Shown here piece by piece: positions 33,735 through 42,382 of a stretch of DNA of 64,000 bases (position 1 is its first letter; each line of letters starts with the position of its first letter). The position numbers and the translations under genes are program-made. Where the stretch lies: NCBI GenBank assembly GCA_965220305.1, contig OZ244817.1, forward strand, positions 2,232,001-2,296,000. Reading direction: 5' to 3'. The stretch comes from G965220305 sp965220305. Lineage in GTDB: Bacteria; Chloroflexota; Dehalococcoidia; Lucifugimonadales; UBA3495. The notes under the pieces are model-generated. The model was not told the origin of the DNA. It searched no databases and saw only the letters and a program-made list of their open reading frames with translations.

Positions 33735-34730
33735 ATGTTCTACGACACTCTGTTGCGTCTATTGCCCACAACAAACCCCATCTCGTTCGTGCTGGTGGCC
33801 TGGGCCTTCTTACTGGCTGCGGCCCTGGGGTGCGATTCTGGCCAACCGCCAGTACCGCCCACTACTGGGGCTGCCGCAACCGTAGCTCCCACTGCCGCGC
33901 CCGCGCCAACGTTGCCCCCGCCGACCAACACGGTGGTTGCCGTTGCCCCTACCGAGCCGCCGCCCACCGCAACGCCGCCGCCCACGCCTACCCTCGTCCC
34001 AACAGCGGCGCCTACCCCCGTACCCACGCCCACCCCGGTTCCGACAGCTACGCCGCCGCCCACCGCCATACCGCCGCCCACGCCCACGGCCCTGCCGCCT
34101 ACGCCCACTCCCACCCCGGTTATGCACCCGATTCCCCCCGGTTCGTACCAGGGACCCCTGTTCGACACCCACTTGCATCACTTCGACCGGGGACCGGGGC
34201 GAGAACATGACCTGCCCACCTTGGAAGTTCTGGGCAAATACCTAGACAAGCACCAAATCCTCTGGGCCATCATCTTCCTTGGGTTTGGACAGGAAATAGA
34301 AGAGGACGAGCACGAACGGATGACTCGGTATGTCGATCAGTTCCAGTCCAGGGCTGTTTTCTTGCACTATATCTCGAGCGGCACGGACGATTTAGCGGAA
34401 GGAAGATACGACGGTTATGGAAAGAACGGCTGTGGCCGCAAGGCCCTTTTCAGGGGGTGGGAGAGATACCTTTGTACCGGCGGCGCCTCGTTGAGGTTAA
34501 ATACAACAGCCCCCCAATGCACACAATGCTCAAGGCCGTCAGCGAACTCGGTGGCGTGGTTCAGGGCGTGGAGCCAGAGAGCGCCTGGGCCCCGGAGGAG
34601 GAAGAAGACTGGTCGCATGAACCCAGCGTACACGGAGGTCGCCGCGTTCTGCTCTTCAGGTTTCCACGTTTTTTCGGGAGGGTGGCCACGGTCGCCCAAG
34701 CCACATATGGTACTTGTGCGCTCCAGTTGA
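33735..34730 (+). pseudogene. Lipoprotein with Pro/Thr-rich stalk and amidohydrolase domain, frameshifted
   Basis: The N-terminus FVLVAWAFLLAAALGCDSG is a signal peptide with lipobox Cys. Residues about 40-130 are a low-complexity Pro/Thr/Ala stalk (PTATPPPTPT-like repeats). GPLFDTHLHHFDRGP then starts an amidohydrolase-2 domain with an HxH metal site. At 34454-34458 (GGGGG) the domain leaves the frame: from 34457 the alternate frame gives GEIPLYRRRLVEVKYNSPPM and SELGGVVQGVEPESAWAPEE, which continue the domain to about 34750. One missing G accounts for it. The stop at 34730 belongs to the shifted tail. It may be decayed or an error. Confidence 0.75.
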
Positions 34731-34763
34731 GGTCAAATTGCCGAGGATGAGGTAGGGACCACA

Positions 34764-35237
34764 TTGAAAACAATACGCCGAATACTACTAACATTAGCGC
34801 TGGTAGTTGCCCTTGTGGCCTGCGACCAGCCAAGTGAGCAAGAATGGGTACACGCCATCAGACAGTCTGAAGAGGCAAGGGATAGAATCGAACTCTTGCA
34901 GATTGGCCTCGACTCCGATGTGTCTACCTTGACAATGAAAGCGACCTACGACTATTGCTTCAACGAATACGTCGAAGCGGTCCAACTGCAGGAGAAATTG
35001 GACCTAGCCGAGCTTAATAACCGGATTCATTACAAGACCGGAGTTCAATGGGCCGTACAGCAAGAAACCCGGAAACAGCGAGACCTACTGGATAACTTCC
35101 TTAAGAACGTGAATCAAAATATGGCTGAGTTAGAAACACTCCAGCGGGAATACGACGATTTCATAAAGCGCGCTGGATATGACCGTCGGCGGTGTCTTCA
35201 AGGCTGTCGCTCCGTATTGGATGCTCCCCTATGTTGA
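34764..35237 (+). CDS. Small lipoprotein with helical domain
   Basis: 157 residues: RRILLTLALVVALVACDQPS gives a signal peptide with lipobox Cys at about residue 20; the rest is a long charged helical region (EWVHAIRQSEEARDRIELLQ ... LLDNFLKNVNQNMAELETLQ), predicted coiled coil, with two Cys near the C-terminus. The start is TTG at 34764 and no better codon exists in frame; the coding frame continues upstream only to a stop at 34728. Function unknown. It may be an envelope protein linked to the broken lipoprotein just upstream. Confidence 0.65.
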   Translation: MKTIRRILLTLALVVALVACDQPSEQEWVHAIRQSEEARDRIELLQIGLDSDVSTLTMKATYDYCFNEYVEAVQLQEKLDLAELNNRIHYKTGVQWAVQQETRKQRDLLDNFLKNVNQNMAELETLQREYDDFIKRAGYDRRRCLQGCRSVLDAPLC

Positions 35238-35978
35238 TCAAACCCAATAGATTTACGGAACCGCCCTTATGCGACCGAGGCGAGGGTCGACCAGATAACA
35301 GAACGCTCTGGTACGAACTTAGCCTCGCGGGTTATATCTGGGTAAGTCATTCCTGGTAAGCTGGGCACCGCAGGATATGCATAGGTAGTCCCCGGTATTC
35401 GCGCCTAAACTAATACCAAGGTGAAATACGCATATGGAGGAAGTCAATCGGCGAGGCCGGACTGCAGGACGATTGCAAAGTTGTTCGATTCGCGCCGTCC
35501 GCTCGGTCATGGTAGGACTCCAAGGTTGGAACTGTGGATTCCCGCTTTCGCGGGAAAGACGGGTTGGGGGCATATTCTACTATATGGGAGGACTTTGCAA
35601 TCGTCCTAGCCGGACTGTCCTCCAGGTACAAGTGGAAGAGCTTCACTACGGGGACTAAGCCCATCTTCATCGCCCCAAAATGTAGATCCCACCTTGGCTT
35701 TAGTTTAGTGCTGAGTCAGTGCTAGGTCACTCAGGTAGCTTGGCCCCCCGGAGAGGAAATCCCCCTCAATCCCCCTTTGGCGAAAGGAGAGGCAACCGGG
35801 TAACCCAATAATCGAAAGGCCCTGATTCCAGCCCCCCAAACGTTGTCAACCGGGGAATAGTCGGCTACTATTTGTGCCAATAGTCTGGTTTTGGGTCCCA
35901 GGATGTCCAGACTGCCCGTGGGCCGTCCGGCGCTCCCCGGGGCATTCCCAGCGGACTAATCTTTGGAGGTAATAACCC
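35238..35978. other. 741-bp intergenic region with a divergent MITE
   Basis: No gene is supported: three overlapping short open frames around 35319-35670 cross a REP palindrome and a MITE, so they are repeat artefacts. Downstream, 35740-35880 has the plain cccctcaatcccccttt-type repeat. Confidence 0.65.
35465..35608. mobile_element. MITE-like element, copy c (144 bp), with exact 9-bp target duplication
   Basis: The left end CAGGACGATTGCAAAGT and right end are inverted over 16 of 17 bases (35466-35481 against 35592-35607 is perfect; only the outermost base differs). The flanks gccggactg are identical (35456-35464 and 35609-35617). Its interior contains a REP-like palindrome at 35538-35557. 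Confidence 0.82.
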
Positions 35979-36674
35979 ATGAAGCTATTGGTACTATCCG
36001 GTGGTCGGCACCCCTACGAAGAATCCACGCCAATTCTCCAGGACTTCCTCAAGTCAGCCGGGCACGACGTGACCGTTACCGAAGACGCCGCCGTGCTGGC
36101 GAACGCGGCGGACATGAACACCTACGACGCCCTGGTCTTCAACACTCGCCGGGAGAACGTGCCCGACTTTGGCGACTGGTCCATGACCAAGGACCAACAG
36201 GAAGGCATGAAGCAGTTCATCAGCTCCGGCAAGGGCTTCGTCTGCATCCACATCGCCACCTGCGTACCCTCCGACTGGCAGGAATACCTCGACATTACCG
36301 GGGGCGGCTGGGTTTCCGGCACCAGTTTCCATCCCCCCTACGGCAACTTCACCGTCAATATCAGCGATGCCCAGCACCCCGGGGTCGGCGGCGTCGCCGA
36401 CTTCGCCACCAACGACGAGCTCTACATGGGCCTGACGATTAAAGACGGCAACCACGTCTTCATCACCGGCGACTCCGAATCGGGGACCCATCCCTGGGGG
36501 CCGGACCGGCAGCCCAAGGAGATGCCCGGCGGCACCTTCCCCCTGGGTTGGACTCGGCGGTACGGCGATGGCAAGGTCTTCGTCCTGCTGCTGGGCCACG
36601 ATGGCCGGAGCTTCCAGACCCCGGAGTTCCAACAGATAGTGCTCAACGGCGTCGATTGGGCCGCCGCGCCCTAG
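35979..36674 (+). CDS. ThuA-like glutamine-amidotransferase-fold protein
   Basis: 231-residue ThuA-domain protein: MKLLVLSGGRHPYEESTPIL at the N-terminus, DALVFNTRRENVPDFG, GKGFVCIHIATCVPSDWQEY, then HPWGPDRQPKEMPGGTFPLGW and VFVLLLGHDGRSF. The amidotransferase nucleophile position is replaced, as in other ThuA proteins, so catalysis is unlikely to be glutaminase-like. ThuA domains occur in trehalose or sugar utilisation and as ligand-binding modules. GGAGG precedes ATG 35979 by about eight bases. It has no obvious operon partner; the next gene is on the other strand. Confidence 0.87.
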   Translation: MKLLVLSGGRHPYEESTPILQDFLKSAGHDVTVTEDAAVLANAADMNTYDALVFNTRRENVPDFGDWSMTKDQQEGMKQFISSGKGFVCIHIATCVPSDWQEYLDITGGGWVSGTSFHPPYGNFTVNISDAQHPGVGGVADFATNDELYMGLTIKDGNHVFITGDSESGTHPWGPDRQPKEMPGGTFPLGWTRRYGDGKVFVLLLGHDGRSFQTPEFQQIVLNGVDWAAAP

Positions 36675-37078
36675 CTGGCGTCCGTCGCGTCGCCGGGGAC
36701 AGCGCGCCATGAACCGCACCCTGTGGCGGGTGGGGCATTCCCTGAGCATGTTGGGGCTCATTGACGCCGCCTGACAGCTTCGCATCCTAGCGTCCCAGTG
36801 GGGGACGCCGGGAGTTGACGCCAGGAAGGCCGCCCTGGCGGTTATAGACGGCTTGACCGGGGCCAATGGAGTCGTGGACGAAAGGTTGCGGCGGTGGCTC
36901 CGTGCGGCGGTGGCGGGGGCCGGGGATACCCCCTCTCCCCAACCCTCTTTACGCGGATAGGCGTAGGGGCGCACAGCCGTGCGCCCCTACGGATTTTCTC
37001 CCTTTTTGGGCTAACAACTCCACTCCGTCCTTCCGCCCGCGCCAGAATCCAGAAGGTGGGCCAGGGCTGCCGGCGCGC
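36675..37078. other. 404-bp intergenic region with strong palindrome and possible gene remnant
   Basis: A perfect 12-bp stem GTAGGGGCGCAC / GTGCGCCCCTAC (36963-36990, loop agcc) followed by a T-rich tract is either a terminator or a dispersed GGGGCGCACAG palindrome. Bases 36800-36900 can be read as a short protein-like stretch (DARKAALAVIDGLTGANG) without start or stop; probably a remnant. Confidence 0.55.
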
Positions 37079-37747
37079 CTACACCGCCCAGCCCTCCAGC
37101 TTGTAGGCCATGTCCCAGAAGAGGTACTCGAACCGCAGGCTGGTCAGGTAGGCTTCTTCCATAGCCCGCACTTCCTCCGGCCCGGCTCCCGCGCCAACCC
37201 GGTCGGCCAGGGCCCGGAGGGACTGGGCCAACTCCACAAACTCCGGGTTGGTGTACATCTGTATCCACTGGCAGTACAAAGGGGCCGACTGCGGCTCGCC
37301 CCGGCGGGCCAGGTGGTCGCCGATTTCCCAGTAACCCCACTGGCAGGGCAGCAGCGACGCCACCAGCTCGCTAAAGCTGCCCTGGTGGGCCACCTTCAGC
37401 AGGTAGCTGGTGTAGGCGATGGTGGTGGGAGCGGCCCGGGTGGCTGCCAACTCCTGGGGGGTGATGCCGAACTCGGCGCAGTAGCCCCGGTGCAGGTCCA
37501 TCTCCACGTTCAGCGTTTCGTCCAGCAGCCCGGCGAACCAACTCATAGTCTCCAGGTCCGGGGCCCGGGCCGAGGCCAGGGCCAGCGCCCGGCTGTAGTC
37601 GATGAGGTAGGCGTAGTCCTGGGTAACGTAGTGCTTGAACTTGTCCAGGCCCAGCGAGCCGTCGCCGACCCCGGCGATGAAGGGGTGGGCCAGAATGGCC
37701 TGGCGGATGGGCCAAGCCTTCTCTTCAACGGTTTCGGCGAAACTCAC
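37079..37747 (-). CDS. tenA: TenA/Thiaminase II family protein
   Basis: 222-residue helical TenA protein. KFKHYVTQDYAYLIDYSRAL, DLHRGYCAEFGITPQEL, TSYLLKVAHQGSFSELVASLLPC and WGYWEIGDHL are family hallmarks, and the C-terminal LRFEYLFWDMAYKLEGW fits. TenA hydrolyses thiamin breakdown products (amino-HMP) in salvage. GTG 37747 is chosen because AGGAGG lies five bases before it; the frame is open to 37819. No thiamin gene neighbours it. Confidence 0.92.
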   Translation of the reverse strand: MSFAETVEEKAWPIRQAILAHPFIAGVGDGSLGLDKFKHYVTQDYAYLIDYSRALALASARAPDLETMSWFAGLLDETLNVEMDLHRGYCAEFGITPQELAATRAAPTTIAYTSYLLKVAHQGSFSELVASLLPCQWGYWEIGDHLARRGEPQSAPLYCQWIQMYTNPEFVELAQSLRALADRVGAGAGPEEVRAMEEAYLTSLRFEYLFWDMAYKLEGWAV

Positions 37748-37872
37748 GGCGTCCTCCTGCGGCGGTGGGGTGGCGGCATCGGTAGGCCATGATTGTAGGG
37801 AGTGCGAGGAACGGCTCAATTAGACATTCATACGGCGTTTGTCTGCAACGGGAACTATAGACCCAACCAACC

Positions 37873-38589
37873 CTAATCGTCCCAAGTATAAGCCAATGTG
37901 GGGACAAGCTGTATCTGCTGCACTCGCCAATTGGCCTTCCGCTTTAACGCTGGGAGTCCAATTCTTACCCGGAAAGCCTCTCCAAGGGAGGGGGCATTTC
38001 TACCAGCGCGCCAGAAAGTATCGTCTGGGTCAGGATTGTACTGGTCTTGTAGTATCCCATTGGGAAGACAAACAAAGCTAATGCTTACTAACTCGTTAAC
38101 GTTGGCGGCGCTGCGGTAGTTGTACTTTACGAAGATAGTAGTGGTAAGAAAGGCATTTCCCTGCCTTTCAACCATGATTGGCAGCCCACCTGGTTGGTCA
38201 ATGGTCTCACCAGCCCTTCGTTGTCTGACTCTCATAGAAGTCTGGGCCAGTTGAATAGTTGCTGTACGCGATCCTTCGATTTTCTCTGCTTTCGAGTCTA
38301 CAAAAAGGGCTTGCCTTGTCGAATATTCAGGATGGAAGATATACCTTGCCCGTTTATAGTCAATCTTGCCAAACAACCGCACGGGGATTGTAGATGTGCC
38401 AAGCCGGTCGAGGGCTTCTCTAGTGATGTCCTCTCCAATGTCCGCTACTAAATCTTGTTCTCCCACAAAAATCTCATTCGCAGATTCCCGGAAATCGTAC
38501 ACGGCCTGCACGACCAGCCGGAGAGTGGCTTTTTCAATCGTCTCAACAAGGTCTGGATTAGACCAGAATGTGGCGGGATCAAGAGTCAT
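37873..38589 (-). CDS. SfiI-like type II restriction endonuclease
   Basis: 238-residue protein that matches SfiI throughout as I remember that sequence: LVETIEKATLRLVVQAVYDF at the N-terminus, KIDYKRARYIFHPE, PD-(D/E)xK-type VDSKAEK (Asp 98, Lys 100), FVKYNYRSAANVNELVSI, and YNPDPDDTFWRAGRNAPSLGE. SfiI is a tetramer cutting GGCCNNNNNGGCC. The true start is ATG 38589, overlapping the methylase stop by 11 nt; the frame is open to 38850 but only by chance. The pairing with the methylase upstream supports an RM system. Recognition of exactly the SfiI site is inference. Confidence 0.88.
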   Translation of the reverse strand: MTLDPATFWSNPDLVETIEKATLRLVVQAVYDFRESANEIFVGEQDLVADIGEDITREALDRLGTSTIPVRLFGKIDYKRARYIFHPEYSTRQALFVDSKAEKIEGSRTATIQLAQTSMRVRQRRAGETIDQPGGLPIMVERQGNAFLTTTIFVKYNYRSAANVNELVSISFVCLPNGILQDQYNPDPDDTFWRAGRNAPSLGEAFRVRIGLPALKRKANWRVQQIQLVPTLAYTWDD

Positions 38590-39553
38590 TGGCCGGCGTA
38601 GCTGCCTGACATTGTCGCTTGGCAAGTTCTGCGTATATCGGTGAAAGCTCGAATCCGAGGTATCGCCGTCCTTCTTGAATTGCGGCGACAGCCGTTGTGC
38701 CGCTACCAACGAAGCAGTCCAACACCAGGGAATCTTGGGCCGACAGAAGGCGTATGACACGACGGGGCAATTCCAGCGGAAACTGGGCTTCGTGTTCCTC
38801 GTTAGAGCGTACTGATGGAATGTTCCAGACCGAGCGTGACCCCCATTCACTCCATTCCTTGGGACTCAAGCGGGTTCGGTCAACAGTTGTAATGCCTGGC
38901 TTCCAGCATATATAGACATACTCAAACTCGTCTACGGAGCGGTAGGACAGGCTGTGCCATTGACTATTTTCCCAGCATGGGTCCTTGACCCATACGCGAC
39001 GGTCATAGAGGTAGAAGCCCGAGGAGGAAATCCACTCCTCTATTAGTCCTCCGGCGAGCTTCACCTTCCTTTGCACTTCATACTTTCCGCCTCTAATGTT
39101 ATTGTTCTTCAATCTCCGATCAACAGTTTGTTCGCTACAGCCCAATAGGGCCGCCAATTGGTATCTGTTGAAACCAGGATGAGACTGCTGGGCGGCGAGT
39201 ACTTGCTCCCGGGTAATTTTGACCTTTTTGGTCGCGACGTTATCCCCCTGAATTCTAGGCATATCCGGGTCTGGGAATGCCAGAATATCGGCAATGTTAA
39301 TAACCAGGAAGCCACCAGGTTCTATAATGTCAAAATGAAGGCTGATAACTTCCCGCAGCAGCCTTTGCCAACCTTGGTAGGTCAGAGTTTTCTCATAGGT
39401 TTTACCCACATAATAAGGGGGAGACCAAAAACTTAGAGCAACGGAACCCGGGCGCACGCATTGCAGCAAATCGCGGGCATCCCCGCAGTAAATACCATTA
39501 TCAGGCAAATAGTCTTGATCTGCTTGATGTTGCGGTCTCAGATGTGGTTGCAC
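38579..39553 (-). CDS. N4-cytosine-type DNA methyltransferase with inserted helix-turn-helix
   Basis: 324-residue beta-class methylase: catalytic SPPY motif IV in LSFWSPPYYVGKTYEK (44-47) and SAM motif I DCFVGSGTTAVAAIQEG (about 279-295); SPPY points to N4-cytosine methylation, as for M.SfiI. Between them, residues about 105-145 hold a helix-turn-helix (FNRYQLAALLGCSEQTVDRR) like a DNA-binding regulator domain. The start is uncertain: GTG 39553 or TTG 39508 (conserved part begins at DNGIYCGDARDLL). Its stop overlaps the endonuclease gene by 11 nt, so methylase is made first. Confidence 0.92.
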   Translation of the reverse strand: MQPHLRPQHQADQDYLPDNGIYCGDARDLLQCVRPGSVALSFWSPPYYVGKTYEKTLTYQGWQRLLREVISLHFDIIEPGGFLVINIADILAFPDPDMPRIQGDNVATKKVKITREQVLAAQQSHPGFNRYQLAALLGCSEQTVDRRLKNNNIRGGKYEVQRKVKLAGGLIEEWISSSGFYLYDRRVWVKDPCWENSQWHSLSYRSVDEFEYVYICWKPGITTVDRTRLSPKEWSEWGSRSVWNIPSVRSNEEHEAQFPLELPRRVIRLLSAQDSLVLDCFVGSGTTAVAAIQEGRRYLGFELSPIYAELAKRQCQAATPANDS

Positions 39554-39693
39554 AATATAGCCTATCTTCTATTGCCGATTAGTAGTCCTGTTGATTCTAG
39601 GAACTCCAACATAATCCGTCAATTAGCCGCCGGTCATGCTCTGGCCGATTCTTGCCAGCGGCTGCAATCACCCATACCCGTGTCAGGGCCGCC

Positions 39694-39722
39694 TTGGTAG
39701 TTGCCAGGGAGTGGGTTATAAT
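39694..39722 (+). promoter_or_regulatory. Promoter of the rplI-dnaB operon
   Basis: TTGGTA (39694-39699), 17-bp spacer, TATAAT (39717-39722): a perfect -10 with good spacing, 35 bp before the rplI start. Confidence 0.8.
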
Positions 39723-39757
39723 GTTGCCTTACTATATATGGGGTAAAGGTTGCGATT

Positions 39758-40207
39758 ATGCAGGTCATATTTCTTCAAGACGTACCCAACCAGGCCCACG
39801 CCGGTGAGGTCAAGCGAGTGCGGGACGGCTACGCCCGCAACTACCTTATTCCCAAGGGGATGGCCGAGATGGTTACCCCGGAAATTCTGAAACGGCTGCA
39901 CAAGATTAAGTCCGCCGGTGACGTGCTGCGGATACAGCAGACCCAGGAAATGGAGGAGTTGGCCCAGCTAATCGACAATACCAACGTCTCCGTCATCGCC
40001 CGGGTTACTCCCACCGGACGCTATTACGGCGCCATCACCAGCACCCACGTGGCCGACGAGTTGACCGCCACCCTGGGCCGGGAAATCGACCGTCGCTTGG
40101 TGGACTTGATGCAACCCATTCGGGAGCCCGGCGAATACGAGGTGGTGTTGCGCCTGTCCGCCGACATTCAGGCCACCATCAACGTATCGGCGGAGGTGGA
40201 AGAATAG
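39758..40207 (+). CDS. rplI: Ribosomal protein bL9
   Basis: 149-residue L9. The N-terminal rRNA-binding domain reads MQVIFLQDVPNQAHAGEVKR followed by DGYARNYLIPKGMAE, a textbook signature; a long connecting helix and the C-terminal domain (TPTGRYYGAITSTHVADELT) follow. dnaB starts only 4 bp after the stop, the common rplI-dnaB pairing, so they share the TATAAT promoter at 39694-39722. Confidence 0.98.
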   Translation: MQVIFLQDVPNQAHAGEVKRVRDGYARNYLIPKGMAEMVTPEILKRLHKIKSAGDVLRIQQTQEMEELAQLIDNTNVSVIARVTPTGRYYGAITSTHVADELTATLGREIDRRLVDLMQPIREPGEYEVVLRLSADIQATINVSAEVEE

Positions 40208-40211
40208 CCCG

Positions 40212-41582
40212 ATGTACGCTGAGAAACTCCTTCCCCACGACGTTGAGGCGGAGGAGGCGGTAATCGGGTCCCTCCTGATTGATGGCGAGTCCTTTCTGCG
40301 TATATCCCACACCCTCAAGCCGGAGGACTTCTACCGGGAGAAAAACCGTCTCTGCTACGGCGCGTGCGTCAGCCTCTTCCAGCGCAGCGAGGCCATCGAC
40401 CAGGTGACCTTGGCCCGGGAGTTGGCCCGCATCGACCAGTTGGAAGGCGTGGGCGGGATGGCCTACCTCAGCCACCTGGTGTCCATCACCCCCACTTCGG
40501 CCCACGCCGAGCACTACGCCCACCTCATCGCCCGCACCGCCACCATGCGGAGCCTCATCGAGGCTGCCTCGCGCATCTCGGCCATGGGCTACGATGACAC
40601 CGACGACGTGGAGGCAACCCTGCGTCGGGCCGAGGACACCCTGTTCCAGGTGCGCACCGGCCAGGTGGAGCGCGGTTTTGTGCCCCTGCGCCAGGTCTAC
40701 GACCAGTTCCTTGAGGACCGGGCCAGCGTCGACGATCCCGAGGGCGGGGCCAGCGCCCCGGTGTTGACCGGCTTCAATGACCTGGACGAGCTTCTGGGCG
40801 GGATGCAGCGGTCGGATATGCTCATCCTGGGGGCCCGCCCCGGCCTGGGCAAGAGCGCCCTGGCTATAAATATCTCCATCACCGCCGCCCGCAACGGGGC
40901 TACGGTGGGCATCTTCAGCCTGGAAATGAGCCGGGAGCAGTTGGCCCTGCGTATCCTGGCCTCCGAGGCCGGCGTCGACGCCCACCGGCTGCGGTTGGGG
41001 CTCTACACCGAGGCGGAGGAGCAGCGGATTATCGACTCCATCGGCAATCTCTCCGACCTTCCGGTATATATCGACGATACCCCCTTCCAGGGCATGGTGG
41101 AAATGCGCAGCAAGGCCCGCCGCCTCTCCCTGGAGCACGGCCTGGACCTGCTGGTGGTAGACTATTTACAGCTAATCCAGGGCCCGGGCCACGGGCGCGG
41201 CGGCGACAACCGGGTGCAGGAGATTAGCGAGATTTCCCGCTCCATCAAGGGCATGGCCCGGGACCTGCATGTTCCCATCATCACCTGCTCCCAGTTGAGC
41301 CGCCTGGTGGAAGGTCGGCCAGGCCATCGTCCCGTGCTCTCCGACCTGCGGGACAGCGGCAGTATTGAACAGGACGCCGACATCGTCATGTTCATCTACC
41401 GGGAGGACGTTTACTACACCGAAGAGGAATGGGACCAGCATTTCCCCGGTCGTCCCTACCCCCGGGGCATCGCCGAGATTATCCTGTCCAAGCACCGGCA
41501 CGGGCCCACCGGCAGCGTCCGGTTGCGTTTTCGGGACAACCTGGTCCGCTTCGAGTCCCTGCCCCGCGCCCAAGAGTTCTAG
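40212..41582 (+). CDS. dnaB: Replicative DNA helicase DnaB
   Basis: 456-residue hexameric helicase that unwinds DNA at the fork. The N-terminal domain (LPHDVEAEEAVIGSLLIDGE) is followed by a linker and the RecA-like C-terminal domain: Walker A GARPGLGKSALAINI, Walker B LLVVDYLQLI, GIFSLEMSREQL, and DLRDSGSIEQDADIVMFIYR. It starts 4 bp after rplI. Directly downstream lie a DnaD-like and a DnaC-like gene, an unusual four-gene replication cluster. No intein is present. Confidence 0.98.
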   Translation: MYAEKLLPHDVEAEEAVIGSLLIDGESFLRISHTLKPEDFYREKNRLCYGACVSLFQRSEAIDQVTLARELARIDQLEGVGGMAYLSHLVSITPTSAHAEHYAHLIARTATMRSLIEAASRISAMGYDDTDDVEATLRRAEDTLFQVRTGQVERGFVPLRQVYDQFLEDRASVDDPEGGASAPVLTGFNDLDELLGGMQRSDMLILGARPGLGKSALAINISITAARNGATVGIFSLEMSREQLALRILASEAGVDAHRLRLGLYTEAEEQRIIDSIGNLSDLPVYIDDTPFQGMVEMRSKARRLSLEHGLDLLVVDYLQLIQGPGHGRGGDNRVQEISEISRSIKGMARDLHVPIITCSQLSRLVEGRPGHRPVLSDLRDSGSIEQDADIVMFIYREDVYYTEEEWDQHFPGRPYPRGIAEIILSKHRHGPTGSVRLRFRDNLVRFESLPRAQEF

Positions 41583-41584
41583 TC

Positions 41585-42382
41585 ATGGCCGCTGCCAAAC
41601 GCCCCGAAATCCCTCTTTCCAAAGGAGGGCCGGCCAGGCCCTTCGGCGGCTTTCCCCGGGGGGTCCAGTTTACGCCGGCGCCCGACCCCCTCTTCGGCCC
41701 GCTGCTGGAACAAATTGATGACCTGGCCGAGTTGAAAGTTACCCTGCGGGCAATTTGGCTCTGTCACCGCAAGCGCGGCTCCCCCCGGATGCTTTCCCAG
41801 GAGGAGCTGTACAACGACCTGGCGCTGCGCCGGGGGTTGGCGGCAGGCGAAGAATCGCCGGAGCCGGAGATCCAGCGGGGCCTGGACCGGGCGGTGGCCC
41901 GGGGGTCCCTGCTCCACTATCAGCCCGACCCGGGCGTTCCGCAAGAGCAGTTTTACCTGTTGAACACCGAGGGGGAACGCCAGGCCCTGGCCCGGCTGCG
42001 GGGAGATGGACGCGCCCTACCGGACAATCGGTTGGAGCGGCAGGACGAAGGGATTTTCGACGCGCCCGCCGGGGACAAGGCCAACATCTTCGTCCTCTAC
42101 GAGCACAACATCGGCGCGACCATTGGGCCGCTGCTGGCCGAGCAGTTGAAGGACGCCGAGGAAGCCTATCCCTGGCCCTGGATTGTAGAAGCCTTCAGGA
42201 TAGCCGTCGCCAGCCACGTTTATAACTGGCGCTACATCGAGGGCATCCTGCGGCGTTGGGCGGCTGAAGGGAGGAATGATGGAGAGCTTGGGCGACATTC
42301 TCAAGCGGATAACCGAACGAAATACCTTGATGAGTACCAACGGCGACGGGGTCACCTTCCGTGGGAACGCCCCGGAGGTTGA
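41585..42382 (+). CDS. DnaD-domain protein (primosome/helicase-loading type)
   Basis: 265 residues. The C-terminal DnaD/DnaB_2-type domain is clear: FVLYEHNIGATIGPLLAEQL, then WIVEAFRIAVASHVYNWRYI and EGILRRWAAEG, the YxxNIG and NWRYIE hallmarks. The N-terminal half (LAELKVTLRAIWLCHRKRG, LSQEELYNDLALRRGL) resembles the winged-helix part of DnaD. ATG 41585 is 3 bp after dnaB. The last about 34 codons overlap the N-terminus of the downstream ATPase gene by 104 nt in a different frame. By analogy with DnaD/DnaB of Firmicutes it recruits the DnaC-like ATPase and helicase. Confidence 0.85.
   Translation: MAAAKRPEIPLSKGGPARPFGGFPRGVQFTPAPDPLFGPLLEQIDDLAELKVTLRAIWLCHRKRGSPRMLSQEELYNDLALRRGLAAGEESPEPEIQRGLDRAVARGSLLHYQPDPGVPQEQFYLLNTEGERQALARLRGDGRALPDNRLERQDEGIFDAPAGDKANIFVLYEHNIGATIGPLLAEQLKDAEEAYPWPWIVEAFRIAVASHVYNWRYIEGILRRWAAEGRNDGELGRHSQADNRTKYLDEYQRRRGHLPWERPGG

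Noticed and set aside
35319..35670. Several short open frames
   Set aside because: They cross a REP palindrome and the 144-bp MITE-like element.
36963..36990. Terminator for the ThuA-like gene
   Set aside because: The hairpin is about 290 bp downstream and has the look of a dispersed GGGGCGCACAG palindrome; terminator function not claimed.
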